NCBI GenBank assembly: GCA_009783495.1 | Contig: WRDJ01000074.1 | Span: 1 to 5,405, forward strand | Reading direction: 5' to 3' | From: Clostridiales bacterium | Lineage (GTDB): Bacteria > Bacillota > Dehalobacteriia > UBA4068 | DNA: 5,405 nucleotides | Part shown: in pieces, positions 1 to 4,679 of the stretch | Layout of the letters: every line of letters starts with the position of its first letter | How positions within the stretch are numbered: the first letter of the stretch is position 1 | Program-made: the position numbers and the translations under genes | Notes under the pieces: generated by a model | Databases searched by the model: none | The model's input: only the letters and a program-made list of their open reading frames with translations | What the model was told of the DNA's origin: nothing

Positions 1-63
1 AGACACGTACGTTTGAGGGGCGTATGGGCAACCATGCGGGTTCAAGTCCCGCCCACCGCACCA
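1..63 (+). tRNA. tRNA-Leu (anticodon GAG), 5' part cut by window edge
   Basis: The 3' two thirds of a class II tRNA. The anticodon stem TACGT (8-12) pairs with GCGTA (20-24), enclosing the seven-base loop TTGAGGG, so the anticodon is GAG at 15-17 and reads CUC/CUU leucine codons. A long variable arm follows (TGG 25-27, loop GCAA, CCA 32-34), as expected for tRNA-Leu. The T arm is GCGGG (36-40), loop TTCAAGT, CCCGC (48-52). The acceptor 3' strand is 53-59, the discriminator is A60, and CCA (61-63) is encoded. The D arm and 5' acceptor strand lie outside the window. Anticodon, variable arm and discriminator A all agree on leucine. Confidence 0.95.
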
Positions 64-70
64 AAAAAAG

Positions 71-107
71 AAAAGCCCTGCTATATGTGATAATAGCGGG
101 CTTTTTT
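71..107. terminator. Bidirectional intrinsic terminator between tRNA-Leu and the methyltransferase gene
   Basis: GCCC (75-78) and GCTAT (80-84) pair with ATAGC (93-97) and GGGC (98-101), leaving T79 bulged and an 8-base loop at 85-92. On the + strand the stem is followed by six T (102-107), which suits termination after the tRNA. On the - strand the same stem is followed by the complement of the A-rich run at 64-74, a U-rich tail that suits termination of the methyltransferase operon ending at 128. Confidence 0.88.
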
Positions 108-127
108 CATGCCTGTTTTCGGGCGTT

Positions 128-934
128 TCAACCGTTTTCTTTATAAAGCCCCTTGCGGTGGGCGGAAAGATAGCCCAGGCAATATTTGTCGCGGCCCAAA
201 AGCGCCTGCCCGGCAAAAAGCGCGCCCATCAGCCGGTCGTCGGTGGGATCGAGGATATAGCCGTCCATGCCGGCTGCTTGGGTCTGCAGCAAAAAGACGC
301 GGTTGAGCAGCTTGCGGTTGGGCAGGCCGAAGGAGATGTTGGAAAGCCCGCAGATGCAGTGCGCCTGGGGAAAACTCTCCCGCATGGCCGTGATGGCCTG
401 CAAAACCGCCGTCCCCGCCTCTTCGGAGGTGGAGACTGGCTGCACCAGCGGGTCGAAATAGACGTCTTGCTGCGGCACCCCGGCGGCGGTCAGGCGCTTG
501 AGCAGCCTTTCCGCGATTAAGAGCCTCTCCCCCGCCGTTTTGGGGATGCCCCCGTCGTCCATGCAAAGGGCGATCACCTTCGCGCCGTATTCCAGAACCA
601 GCGGCAGAACCGCCGTGAAACGCCCTTCTTCCCCGCTGATGGAATTTATCATCGGCTTGGGCTGTTTGACGCGCCGCAACGCGGCGGCCAGCACCGCGGG
701 ATCCGGGCTGTCAAGGCAAAGTGGCAGGCCAACCGCCTGTTGCACGGTATCCACCAGCCATTCCATGCGCGCCGTCTCTTCGCCCACAAAGGTGCCGCAA
801 TTTATGTCGAGATAGGCCGCGCCCTTTTCCCGCTGCGCCCGGGCTACGGCCATGACGAATTCCGCGTCATAGCCGGCGATGGCCTCTTGCATGGCCTTGC
901 GGCTGCTGTTTATCAATTCTCCCACGATTAGCAT
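128..934 (-). CDS. Methyltetrahydrofolate:corrinoid methyltransferase (pterin-binding, AcsE/MtvA/MtgA-like)
   Basis: A 268-residue single-domain pterin-binding TIM-barrel methyltransferase, close in length to Moorella AcsE. It should move a methyl group between N5 of tetrahydrofolate and the cobalt of a corrinoid protein in the cytoplasm. Visible family motifs are the N-terminal LIVGELINSS, YLDINCG (D43), LCLDS (D75), MINS (N97), FDPLVQP (D161) and GLSNIS (N199). These match the pterin-binding Asp/Asn set of AcsE as I remember it, including the Asn at 199. The ATG overlaps the TAA of the upstream corrinoid gene by one base (TAATG), implying translational coupling to its partner. Databases often label such proteins dihydropteroate synthase because of the shared fold, but a folP role is unlikely beside a corrinoid protein. 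The direction of transfer and the exact subfamily (acetyl-CoA pathway, O-demethylase, glycine betaine, or split methionine synthase) cannot be read from this gene alone. Confidence 0.9.
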   Translation of the reverse strand: MLIVGELINSSRKAMQEAIAGYDAEFVMAVARAQREKGAAYLDINCGTFVGEETARMEWLVDTVQQAVGLPLCLDSPDPAVLAAALRRVKQPKPMINSISGEEGRFTAVLPLVLEYGAKVIALCMDDGGIPKTAGERLLIAERLLKRLTAAGVPQQDVYFDPLVQPVSTSEEAGTAVLQAITAMRESFPQAHCICGLSNISFGLPNRKLLNRVFLLQTQAAGMDGYILDPTDDRLMGALFAGQALLGRDKYCLGYLSAHRKGLYKENG

Positions 935-1608
935 TATTCATCAGCCTTTCCGTATAGAAATTTCATCGCGTCGTTCACTGTGTTGTTTATCAGGCTCTTG
1001 CAAAGCTCCACCGCCGAAGCGGCATCCTCGGAATAGCCATCCGCGCCAATGGCCCGGGCATATTGCGCGCTGACCGGCGCCCCGCCGATGATCACCTTGA
1101 TCTTTTCGCGCCAGCCGGCCTCCGTCAAGGCGGCGACCGTCTCTTTCATGGAGGGCATGGTGGTGGTGAGCAGGGCCGACATGGCGATGATGCCCGCGCC
1201 CCGGCAAGCCGCCTGCACAAAGGCCTGAGGGGAAACGTCCGTGCCCAGGTCAATCACCTTGAAGCCGCTGCTTTCCAGCATCATGGCCACCAGGTTCTTG
1301 CCGATGTCGTGCAGGTCGCCCTTGACCGTGCCGATGGCCACGGTTGACAAAGCATCGGCCTCGGCGGGCGGCAGAAGCGGCTTTAAGCGGGCTAAGCAGC
1401 CCTTCACCGTTTCGGCAGACATCACGACTTCCGGGATAAAAAGCTCTCCTTGCTTGAAGAGGCGACCCACCTGCTCCATGGCGGCCAGCAGTCCCTCGTT
1501 TATCAAGGTGAGCGGCGGCGCGCTTGCTTCGAGTTGAGCTTCCAGCTCACCCAAGGCGGCGGAAGCGTCGCCTTCCATCACCGCTTGTATCAGTTTTTGC
1601 AGTTCCAT
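934..1608 (-). CDS. Methyltransferase cognate corrinoid protein (B12-binding, MtvC/MtgC/MtbC-like)
   Basis: A 224-residue corrinoid carrier protein. Residues 1-85 form the helical cap typical of B12-binding modules (FIPEVVMSAETVKGCLARL at 57-75). Residues 88-205 form the Rossmann-like B12 domain. The base-off/His-on signature GDLHDIG is at 97-103, with H100 the expected lower axial cobalt ligand. MSALLTTTM (S144, L146), VIIGGAPVS (GG at 175-176) and GADGYSEDA (188-196) line the nucleotide tail pocket. The protein should carry the methyl group as methyl-Co(III) for the methyltransferase encoded directly downstream. The ATG at 1608 is set by GGAGGT (1619-1614, - strand) five bases upstream. Length and architecture fit the MtbC/MttC/MtvC group rather than full MetH, since no homocysteine or activation domain is attached. 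No substrate-specific methyltransferase or corrinoid activase is present in the window. Confidence 0.92.
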   Translation of the reverse strand: MELQKLIQAVMEGDASAALGELEAQLEASAPPLTLINEGLLAAMEQVGRLFKQGELFIPEVVMSAETVKGCLARLKPLLPPAEADALSTVAIGTVKGDLHDIGKNLVAMMLESSGFKVIDLGTDVSPQAFVQAACRGAGIIAMSALLTTTMPSMKETVAALTEAGWREKIKVIIGGAPVSAQYARAIGADGYSEDAASAVELCKSLINNTVNDAMKFLYGKADE

Positions 1609-1613
1609 GTTCT

Positions 1614-1619
1614 ACCTCC
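1614..1619 (-). promoter_or_regulatory. Ribosome binding site of the corrinoid protein gene
   Basis: GGAGGT on the - strand, five bases before the ATG at 1608; it fixes the start of the operon's first gene. Confidence 0.8.
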
Positions 1620-1676
1620 GTGAAAGAATAGCGGGAAAACGAGGGGGGACTAACGTTCTTTTTGCTTATTTCGCTT

Positions 1677-1705
1677 AACGTAAAACGATAAGCCTAATCC
1701 TTCAA
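1677..1705 (-). promoter_or_regulatory. Candidate promoter of the corrinoid/methyltransferase operon
   Basis: On the - strand, TTGAAG (1705-1700) and TACGTT (1682-1677) are separated by 17 bases. The -35 box is fair and the -10 box poor. It lies in the 134-base AT-rich gap between the lipoprotein stop and the corrinoid start. The same gap holds GCTTAT (1664-1669) and ATAAGC (1688-1693) as an inverted repeat, which could be a small operator or RNA hairpin. The gap is too short for a complete cobalamin riboswitch and none was recognised. Confidence 0.25.
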
Positions 1706-1742
1706 ATTTCTTGGATTGCAGTTTTAAATCTATCATCATTTT

Positions 1743-2297
1743 CTATTTCCTGGTCCTTTTTTCGAACTGTGCGGCTGTAATGTCGAGTTTTTCAATTTTA
1801 ATTATTTTACAGCGCTGGTTAAAACGCCCCTCCGCCGAACTTGCCTGCGCCTTCACCTCAATAGTAAACTTTAATGACGAACCGTCAATTCGCATATTTT
1901 TGATTTTATATGAGGACGGAGGCTCTATCCATTGCGACGACTCCGCGAAAAAACAAAACAGCAGCATTTCTTTTTCAAAATCAAAATCCGACGGAAAATA
2001 GTCAAACGCAATATCCGCACTGCTTTGGTCTTTTATTATGAGCGTTTGATTACGGATAAGTTTTTTGCCGTTATAGTCATAATTCCACCACCCGTCCGCA
2101 CCATCATCATCGCCCCACCACTCATCTGAATTTTCAGGTTCATTCTCGACGCCAAACGTCGTTCTTAGAAATTCCTCGTTAAAACCCACGAAGAAATCAT
2201 CCAATATTACGGCGTTATATTTATTTCCTCCGCATCCCGCAAAAAGCACAAGCGCCATGATTAGCATTGCCCCCAGTAATAAAAGTTTTCTTGCCAT
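1743..2297 (-). CDS. Unrecognised lipoprotein, AT-rich
   Basis: A 184-residue secreted lipoprotein of unknown function. I take the ATG at 2297 as start because AAGGAGGT (2315-2308, - strand) lies ten bases before it and the following residues form a perfect signal peptide. An in-frame upstream start at 2348 would add 17 charged residues and has no good ribosome site. The signal is MARK, a hydrophobic stretch (5-19) and lipobox FAGC with C22 as the lipidated cysteine, so the mature protein should sit on the outer face of the membrane. The mature part has an acidic Trp-rich patch, EWWGDDDGADGWW (59-71), then a probably beta-rich region with FDFEKEMLLFCFF (105-117). That segment faintly recalls the strand order of PrcB-type domains, but too weakly to name. 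Composition is AT-rich against its neighbours (19 G/C in 60 bases at 1861-1920, against 41 at 361-420), suggesting acquired or fast-changing DNA. Confidence 0.8.
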   Translation of the reverse strand: MARKLLLLGAMLIMALVLFAGCGGNKYNAVILDDFFVGFNEEFLRTTFGVENEPENSDEWWGDDDGADGWWNYDYNGKKLIRNQTLIIKDQSSADIAFDYFPSDFDFEKEMLLFCFFAESSQWIEPPSSYKIKNMRIDGSSLKFTIEVKAQASSAEGRFNQRCKIIKIEKLDITAAQFEKRTRK

Positions 2298-2307
2298 TTT
2301 GCCTGTT

Positions 2308-2315
2308 ACCTCCTT
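2308..2315 (-). promoter_or_regulatory. Ribosome binding site that decides the lipoprotein start
   Basis: AAGGAGGT on the - strand is a near-complete complement of the 16S rRNA 3' end, ten bases before the ATG at 2297. It argues against the longer reading from 2348. Confidence 0.8.
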
Positions 2316-2368
2316 GATGACTTTATTGTTTTGCCGCTTGTTTCTCACAGACGATTATGTTCCGCGAG

Positions 2369-2381
2369 CGGCGAATTGCCG
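2369..2381. repeat. Small inverted repeat upstream of the lipoprotein gene
   Basis: CGGC (2369-2372) and GCCG (2378-2381) enclose GAATT. It sits between rnhA and the lipoprotein gene, just upstream of a CATAAT hexamer on the - strand (2359-2354) that could be a -10 box without a clear -35. With no T-tract it is not a convincing terminator. It may be a weak operator or chance. Confidence 0.3.
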
Positions 2382-2415
2382 TTTGCCTTGGAATAATAAT
2401 TACGTGAGCGACTGA

Positions 2416-2432
2416 GCGCCGCTATGCGCCGC
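2416..2432. repeat. Two-copy 10-base direct repeat abutting the rnhA stop
   Basis: GCGCCGC occurs at 2416-2422 and 2426-2432, a 10-base period, the second copy touching the rnhA stop codon (TAA, 2435-2433 on the - strand). No T-rich tail follows on the - strand, so rnhA lacks an obvious intrinsic terminator here and could read through into the lipoprotein gene. Confidence 0.5.
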
Positions 2433-2885
2433 TTATATTGCCGACGAAGCGTTTTGAGCCGCCTGCCTGGCCAGCTCATCGCAGCGCTCGTTCTCTTCGT
2501 GGCCCGCATGGCCCTTGACCCAGTTTGCGCTGACCTTGTGCCTTTGCAGCAATTCCCACAGGCGCCGCCATAAATCCGGGTTTTTCAGTTCGCCGCCCTT
2601 GCGCGTCCAGCCGCGGGCCCGCCAAGCTTCCAGCCAGCCCTTGTTCAGCGCGTTGGCGATATATTGAGAATCCGTGAAAAGCGCAACCTCGCAGGGTTCT
2701 TTGAGTTTTTCCAGCGCGTTGATCACGCCGAGCAGTTCCATGCGGTTATTGGTGGTTTCTGCTTCGCCGCCGCTGATCTCCTGATAATGCCGGCCATAGC
2801 GCAAAATGGCGGCCCATCCGCCGGGGCCGGGGTTGCCGGAACAAGCCCCGTCCGTATAAATTTGCACTTGCTTCAAAGGCGGCAA
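2433..2885 (-). CDS. rnhA: Ribonuclease HI
   Basis: A type 1 RNase HI of about 150 residues, near the length of the E. coli enzyme. It cleaves the RNA strand of RNA-DNA hybrids with two metal ions and removes R-loops and primer RNA in the cytoplasm. All catalytic residues are present (numbered from the chosen start): D12 in [16 protein letters not shown]50 in TTNNRMEL, D72 in FTDSQYI, H126 in [12 protein letters not shown] and D136 in CDELA. These correspond to E. coli D10, E48, D70, H124 and D134. The basic-protrusion region [16 protein letters not shown] (83-98) is also present. There is no ATG start. TTG at 2885 is preferred because AGGGAG (2897-2892, - strand) lies six bases before it. 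TTG at 2903 would add six residues but falls within the G-rich ribosome site, and TTG at 2876 would give an E. coli-like N-terminus but at a poor distance. It diverges from the signal peptidase gene. Confidence 0.95.
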   Translation of the reverse strand: MPPLKQVQIYTDGACSGNPGPGGWAAILRYGRHYQEISGGEAETTNNRMELLGVINALEKLKEPCEVALFTDSQYIANALNKGWLEAWRARGWTRKGGELKNPDLWRRLWELLQRHKVSANWVKGHAGHEENERCDELARQAAQNASSAI

Positions 2886-2889
2886 AGCC

Positions 2890-2900
2890 GTCTCCCTCCC
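2890..2900 (-). promoter_or_regulatory. Ribosome binding site of rnhA
   Basis: A G-rich run on the - strand including AGGGAG (2897-2892), six bases before TTG 2885. It is the main reason for choosing that non-ATG start. Confidence 0.6.
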
Positions 2901-2914
2901 CAAAAAACCGTTTA

Positions 2915-2920
2915 TTTATA
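2915..2920 (-). promoter_or_regulatory. Possible -10 box for rnhA
   Basis: TATAAA on the - strand inside an AT-rich patch about 30 bases upstream of the TTG start. No good -35 box is seen at 16-18 bases, so this is tentative. The 8-base palindrome TTTGCAAA (2953-2960) lies between this site and the divergent promoter and could serve as a shared operator. Confidence 0.3.
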
Positions 2921-2967
2921 ATTAGGCGGCGCGCAAGTTTTCCCCTGCCGCGTTTGCAAAAAAATGC

Positions 2968-2996
2968 TTTTATTCCGCGGAATTAAGTGCTATGAT
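2968..2996 (+). promoter_or_regulatory. Extended -10 promoter of the signal peptidase gene
   Basis: TG at 2988-2989, one base, then TATGAT (2991-2996) make an extended -10 element. The -35 is weak (TTTTAT, 2968-2973, 17-base spacer), as is common with extended -10 promoters. Transcription would begin near 3003. This rules out the in-frame ATG at 2964 as the translation start, since it would lie upstream of the transcript. Confidence 0.6.
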
Positions 2997-3018
2997 ATAA
3001 GAATACAAAGGATTACGG

Positions 3019-3033
3019 ATGAAAGCGCGGTGA
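3019..3033 (+). CDS. Possible four-codon leader ORF (MKAR) before the signal peptidase gene
   Basis: ATG AAA GCG CGG TGA. AAAGGA (3007-3012) lies six bases before the ATG, a better-placed ribosome site than most tiny ORFs have by chance. Its TGA (3031-3033) overlaps an in-frame GTG (3030-3032) of the signal peptidase frame and lies five bases before the ATG at 3039. It could couple or tune translation of the downstream gene. It is too short to judge from sequence alone. Confidence 0.3.
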   Translation: MKAR

Positions 3034-3038
3034 TTGTG

Positions 3039-4466
3039 ATGGACAATGAGCATGAGGACGAGCAAAAAGCCTTTGACATAGACCCGGAGGGCAGCGAACC
3101 CGGCAAGACCGGGCCGGAAGAGCCCCTTGCGCCGAAAGAGCCGGGATTCGGCGAGCTTCCCGAGCAGGCCGAGCAGGCCGAACCGGAATACGAAGAAGAG
3201 CCCGAACCGGAAGAACCCCTGACGCAGGAAGAATCGCTTTCGCTGGCTTTGGAAGCGGAAAAAGAATCCGAAGAGGCTGCCGGGGCCGCCATCAACGCCT
3301 ATCTGGCGGCGCGTAAAGCCATTCTCGCCCTGATGCGGGATAGATCCGGCGGGCAGGACGACGACCCGGACGGAAGCACGGCCCGGTTTATGCGAGCCAA
3401 GCTGGAAGCTGCGCGCCAGGCCATGAACGCCGCCGACGCCGCCATAAACGCCCAGAAGGCCGCCGTGGAACTGCTGGAATCCGCATTGAGAATGGCGCGC
3501 AAAGAGCATGCCCTGACCGAACTGCGGCAGATGGCGGCCGCCTCTGACCTGAGGAAGCTGCTGGAAGCGCAACCCCTCGCGGAATATGGCGGCGAGGCCG
3601 GGGATGCGGGCGCTTTGCCGGAGCCGACGGCCTGGGAGGATGAAAAAACCGCCGCTTGGAGCGCCGCCTGCGCGGGCGCGCGCAAGCATCGGGAGCTGGC
3701 CGATCAGGACGAAGAAGAGAGCCGCGCGCGCATGACCGCGGTGCGGGATTATGCCGCCGCAGCCGCCGCCAGACTGCAAGAACTGAAACAGGAGCTTGCT
3801 TCCGAAAGGGAAAGCGCCCGGCTTCTCATGGAAGAGGCGGCAGGAAAGAATGTTCCGCTGGCGGATGACCTGCGCTTGTTTTTCGCCGGGGAGGAACCGC
3901 CGCCTGCCCCGCCGGAAGAGAAAAAACAACTCGGTTTCTGGAGATCTTTCTGGGGGGGCATCGGGGCGGGCCTCAAGCTCCTTGCGTTTGCCTTAGCCAT
4001 AGTTATAATCCTGCAAAACTATGTTCTCGAATTCACCCGGGTTGACGGCACTTCCATGACGCCGACGCTCGGAGACAGAGACTGCCTGATCACTCTCAAA
4101 ATAACCTATCTCTTCGGCGGCAGCCCGCAAAGGGGCGATATCGTGGTGCTGGAAGCCCCCGATAAGCATAACGAGTATTATATCAAGCGCATCATTGGCC
4201 TGCCCGGCGAAACGATAGTGATTACGGACGGAAAAGTTTATATCAACGGTGAACTGCTGGACGAGCCCTATCTCAAAGGGATACAAGCCAAGGAGGACGA
4301 TGATATAAATATAACAATCCTCGAGGGCACTTATTTCGTCATGGGCGACAATCGCGCCAGCAGCCACGACAGCCGCAACGGTTTGGTCGGTCTCATCGGT
4401 GAGAGCAAGATCCGGGGCAAATCCGTCTTGCGTTTCTGGCCCTTTGATGTCTTCGGCGGCCTATAG
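3039..4466 (+). CDS. lepB: Signal peptidase I with a long N-terminal cytoplasmic extension
   Basis: About 475 residues from ATG 3039. I choose this start because GGTGAT (3029-3034), complementary to the 16S tail, ends four bases before it; GTG 3030 and 3036 are alternatives. Residues 298-475 are a complete S26 signal peptidase, which removes signal peptides from exported proteins outside the membrane. One membrane span lies at about 308-325, preceded by KK and R (N-terminus inside). Box B DGTSMTPTLG has nucleophile S339. Box D YYIKRIIGLPGE has general base K383. Box E is GDNR (436-439) followed by SSHDSRNG. The other 300 residues are unusual. Residues 1-80 are very acidic and Pro/Glu-rich; 85-180 and 200-270 are Ala/Glu/Arg-rich and look like long helices, perhaps coiled coil. 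The usual family length is about 180-320. The frame is continuous, so this looks like a genuine fusion or extension. The role of the extension is unknown. Confidence 0.93.
   Translation: MDNEHEDEQKAFDIDPEGSEPGKTGPEEPLAPKEPGFGELPEQAEQAEPEYEEEPEPEEPLTQEESLSLALEAEKESEEAAGAAINAYLAARKAILALMRDRSGGQDDDPDGSTARFMRAKLEAARQAMNAADAAINAQKAAVELLESALRMARKEHALTELRQMAAASDLRKLLEAQPLAEYGGEAGDAGALPEPTAWEDEKTAAWSAACAGARKHRELADQDEEESRARMTAVRDYAAAAAARLQELKQELASERESARLLMEEAAGKNVPLADDLRLFFAGEEPPPAPPEEKKQLGFWRSFWGGIGAGLKLLAFALAIVIILQNYVLEFTRVDGTSMTPTLGDRDCLITLKITYLFGGSPQRGDIVVLEAPDKHNEYYIKRIIGLPGETIVITDGKVYINGELLDEPYLKGIQAKEDDDINITILEGTYFVMGDNRASSHDSRNGLVGLIGESKIRGKSVLRFWPFDVFGGL
3162..3179 (+). repeat. 9-base tandem duplication inside the signal peptidase extension
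   Basis: GAGCAGGCC occurs twice in tandem (3162-3170, 3171-3179), encoding EQAEQA in the acidic region. It keeps the frame and suggests growth of this low-complexity segment by slippage. Confidence 0.7.
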
Positions 4467-4487
4467 ATTCGCTACCAAACCCCCCAG

Positions 4488-4517
4488 AAAATCGCCGTAT
4501 AACAGCGGCGGTTTTTT
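4488..4517 (+). terminator. Intrinsic terminator of the signal peptidase gene
   Basis: CGCCG (4493-4497) pairs with CGGCG (4506-4510) around an 8-base loop. The stem extends through T4492-G4511 and A-T pairs into six T (4512-4517). It lies 21 bases after the TAG, so the signal peptidase gene is probably transcribed alone. Confidence 0.9.
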
Positions 4518-4548
4518 CTTCTCAAAACATGAGCGCCGCCTAAACACT

Positions 4549-4576
4549 TTGTTTTTTTCCGTTTTTTATGTATAAT
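4549..4576 (+). promoter_or_regulatory. Candidate distal promoter of the DUF4342 gene
   Basis: TATAAT (4571-4576) is a perfect -10 hexamer, with TTGTTT (4549-4554) 16 bases upstream as a partial -35. The 5' leader would be about 100 bases. It overlaps the left arm of the AT-rich inverted repeat at 4575-4593, which could let a bound regulator block it. Confidence 0.45.
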
Positions 4577-4604
4577 TAAAATATAATTTTAATCAACTTT
4601 TAAT
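4575..4604. repeat. AT-rich inverted and direct repeat, possible operator
   Basis: ATTAAAAT (4575-4582) and ATTTTAAT (4586-4593) form a perfect 8-base inverted repeat around ATA. A further TTTTAAT at 4598-4604 repeats the right arm (4587-4593) exactly 11 bases on, about one helical turn. It lies between two candidate promoters of the DUF4342 gene. In such AT-rich DNA chance is a serious alternative. Confidence 0.45.
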
Positions 4605-4614
4605 GCGCGGCCAA

Positions 4615-4642
4615 TTTGCTTTAAACAATTTTCTGTTATGCT
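4615..4642 (+). promoter_or_regulatory. Candidate proximal extended -10 promoter of the DUF4342 gene
   Basis: TG (4634-4635), one base, then TATGCT (4637-4642), with TTTGCT (4615-4620) 16 bases upstream. Transcription would start near 4649 and give a leader of about 31 bases. Confidence 0.5.
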
Positions 4643-4665
4643 TGAAACATAAAAGAAAAACAAAC

Positions 4666-4673
4666 AGGGAGGG
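4666..4673 (+). promoter_or_regulatory. Ribosome binding site of the DUF4342 gene
   Basis: AGGGAGGG six bases before the ATG at 4680. It excludes the other-frame start at 4603 as a real gene. Confidence 0.8.
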
Positions 4674-4679
4674 TTCATC

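Noticed and set aside
128..934. Dihydropteroate synthase (folP) for the methyltransferase gene
   Set aside because: The fold is shared, but the AcsE-like motifs (MINS, GLSNIS with Asn199), the length and the coupled corrinoid gene point to methyl transfer.
1625..1653. TTAGTC and TATTCT at 17-base spacing as the corrinoid operon promoter (- strand)
   Set aside because: The start of transcription would fall at about 1618, inside the ribosome binding site.
1609..1742. Cobalamin riboswitch upstream of the corrinoid gene
   Set aside because: The gap is only 134 bases, and no B12-box-like conserved core or multi-stem layout was found, only short inverted repeats.
1711..2001. 96-codon + strand frame in the lipoprotein region
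   Set aside because: It overlaps the lipoprotein gene antisense, has no ribosome site and resembles a reverse reading of its beta-rich C-terminus.
2964..3038. Upstream ATG at 2964 as the signal peptidase start
   Set aside because: It would lie upstream of the extended -10 box, has no ribosome site, and the added residues (LLFRGIKCYDIRIQRITDE) differ in character from the acidic region that follows.
2970..3929. 319-codon open frame on the - strand opposite the signal peptidase extension
   Set aside because: It lies wholly antisense to a well-supported gene, has an Arg/Gly/Phe-rich composition typical of the reverse of GC-rich Ala/Glu codons, no recognised domain and no ribosome site.
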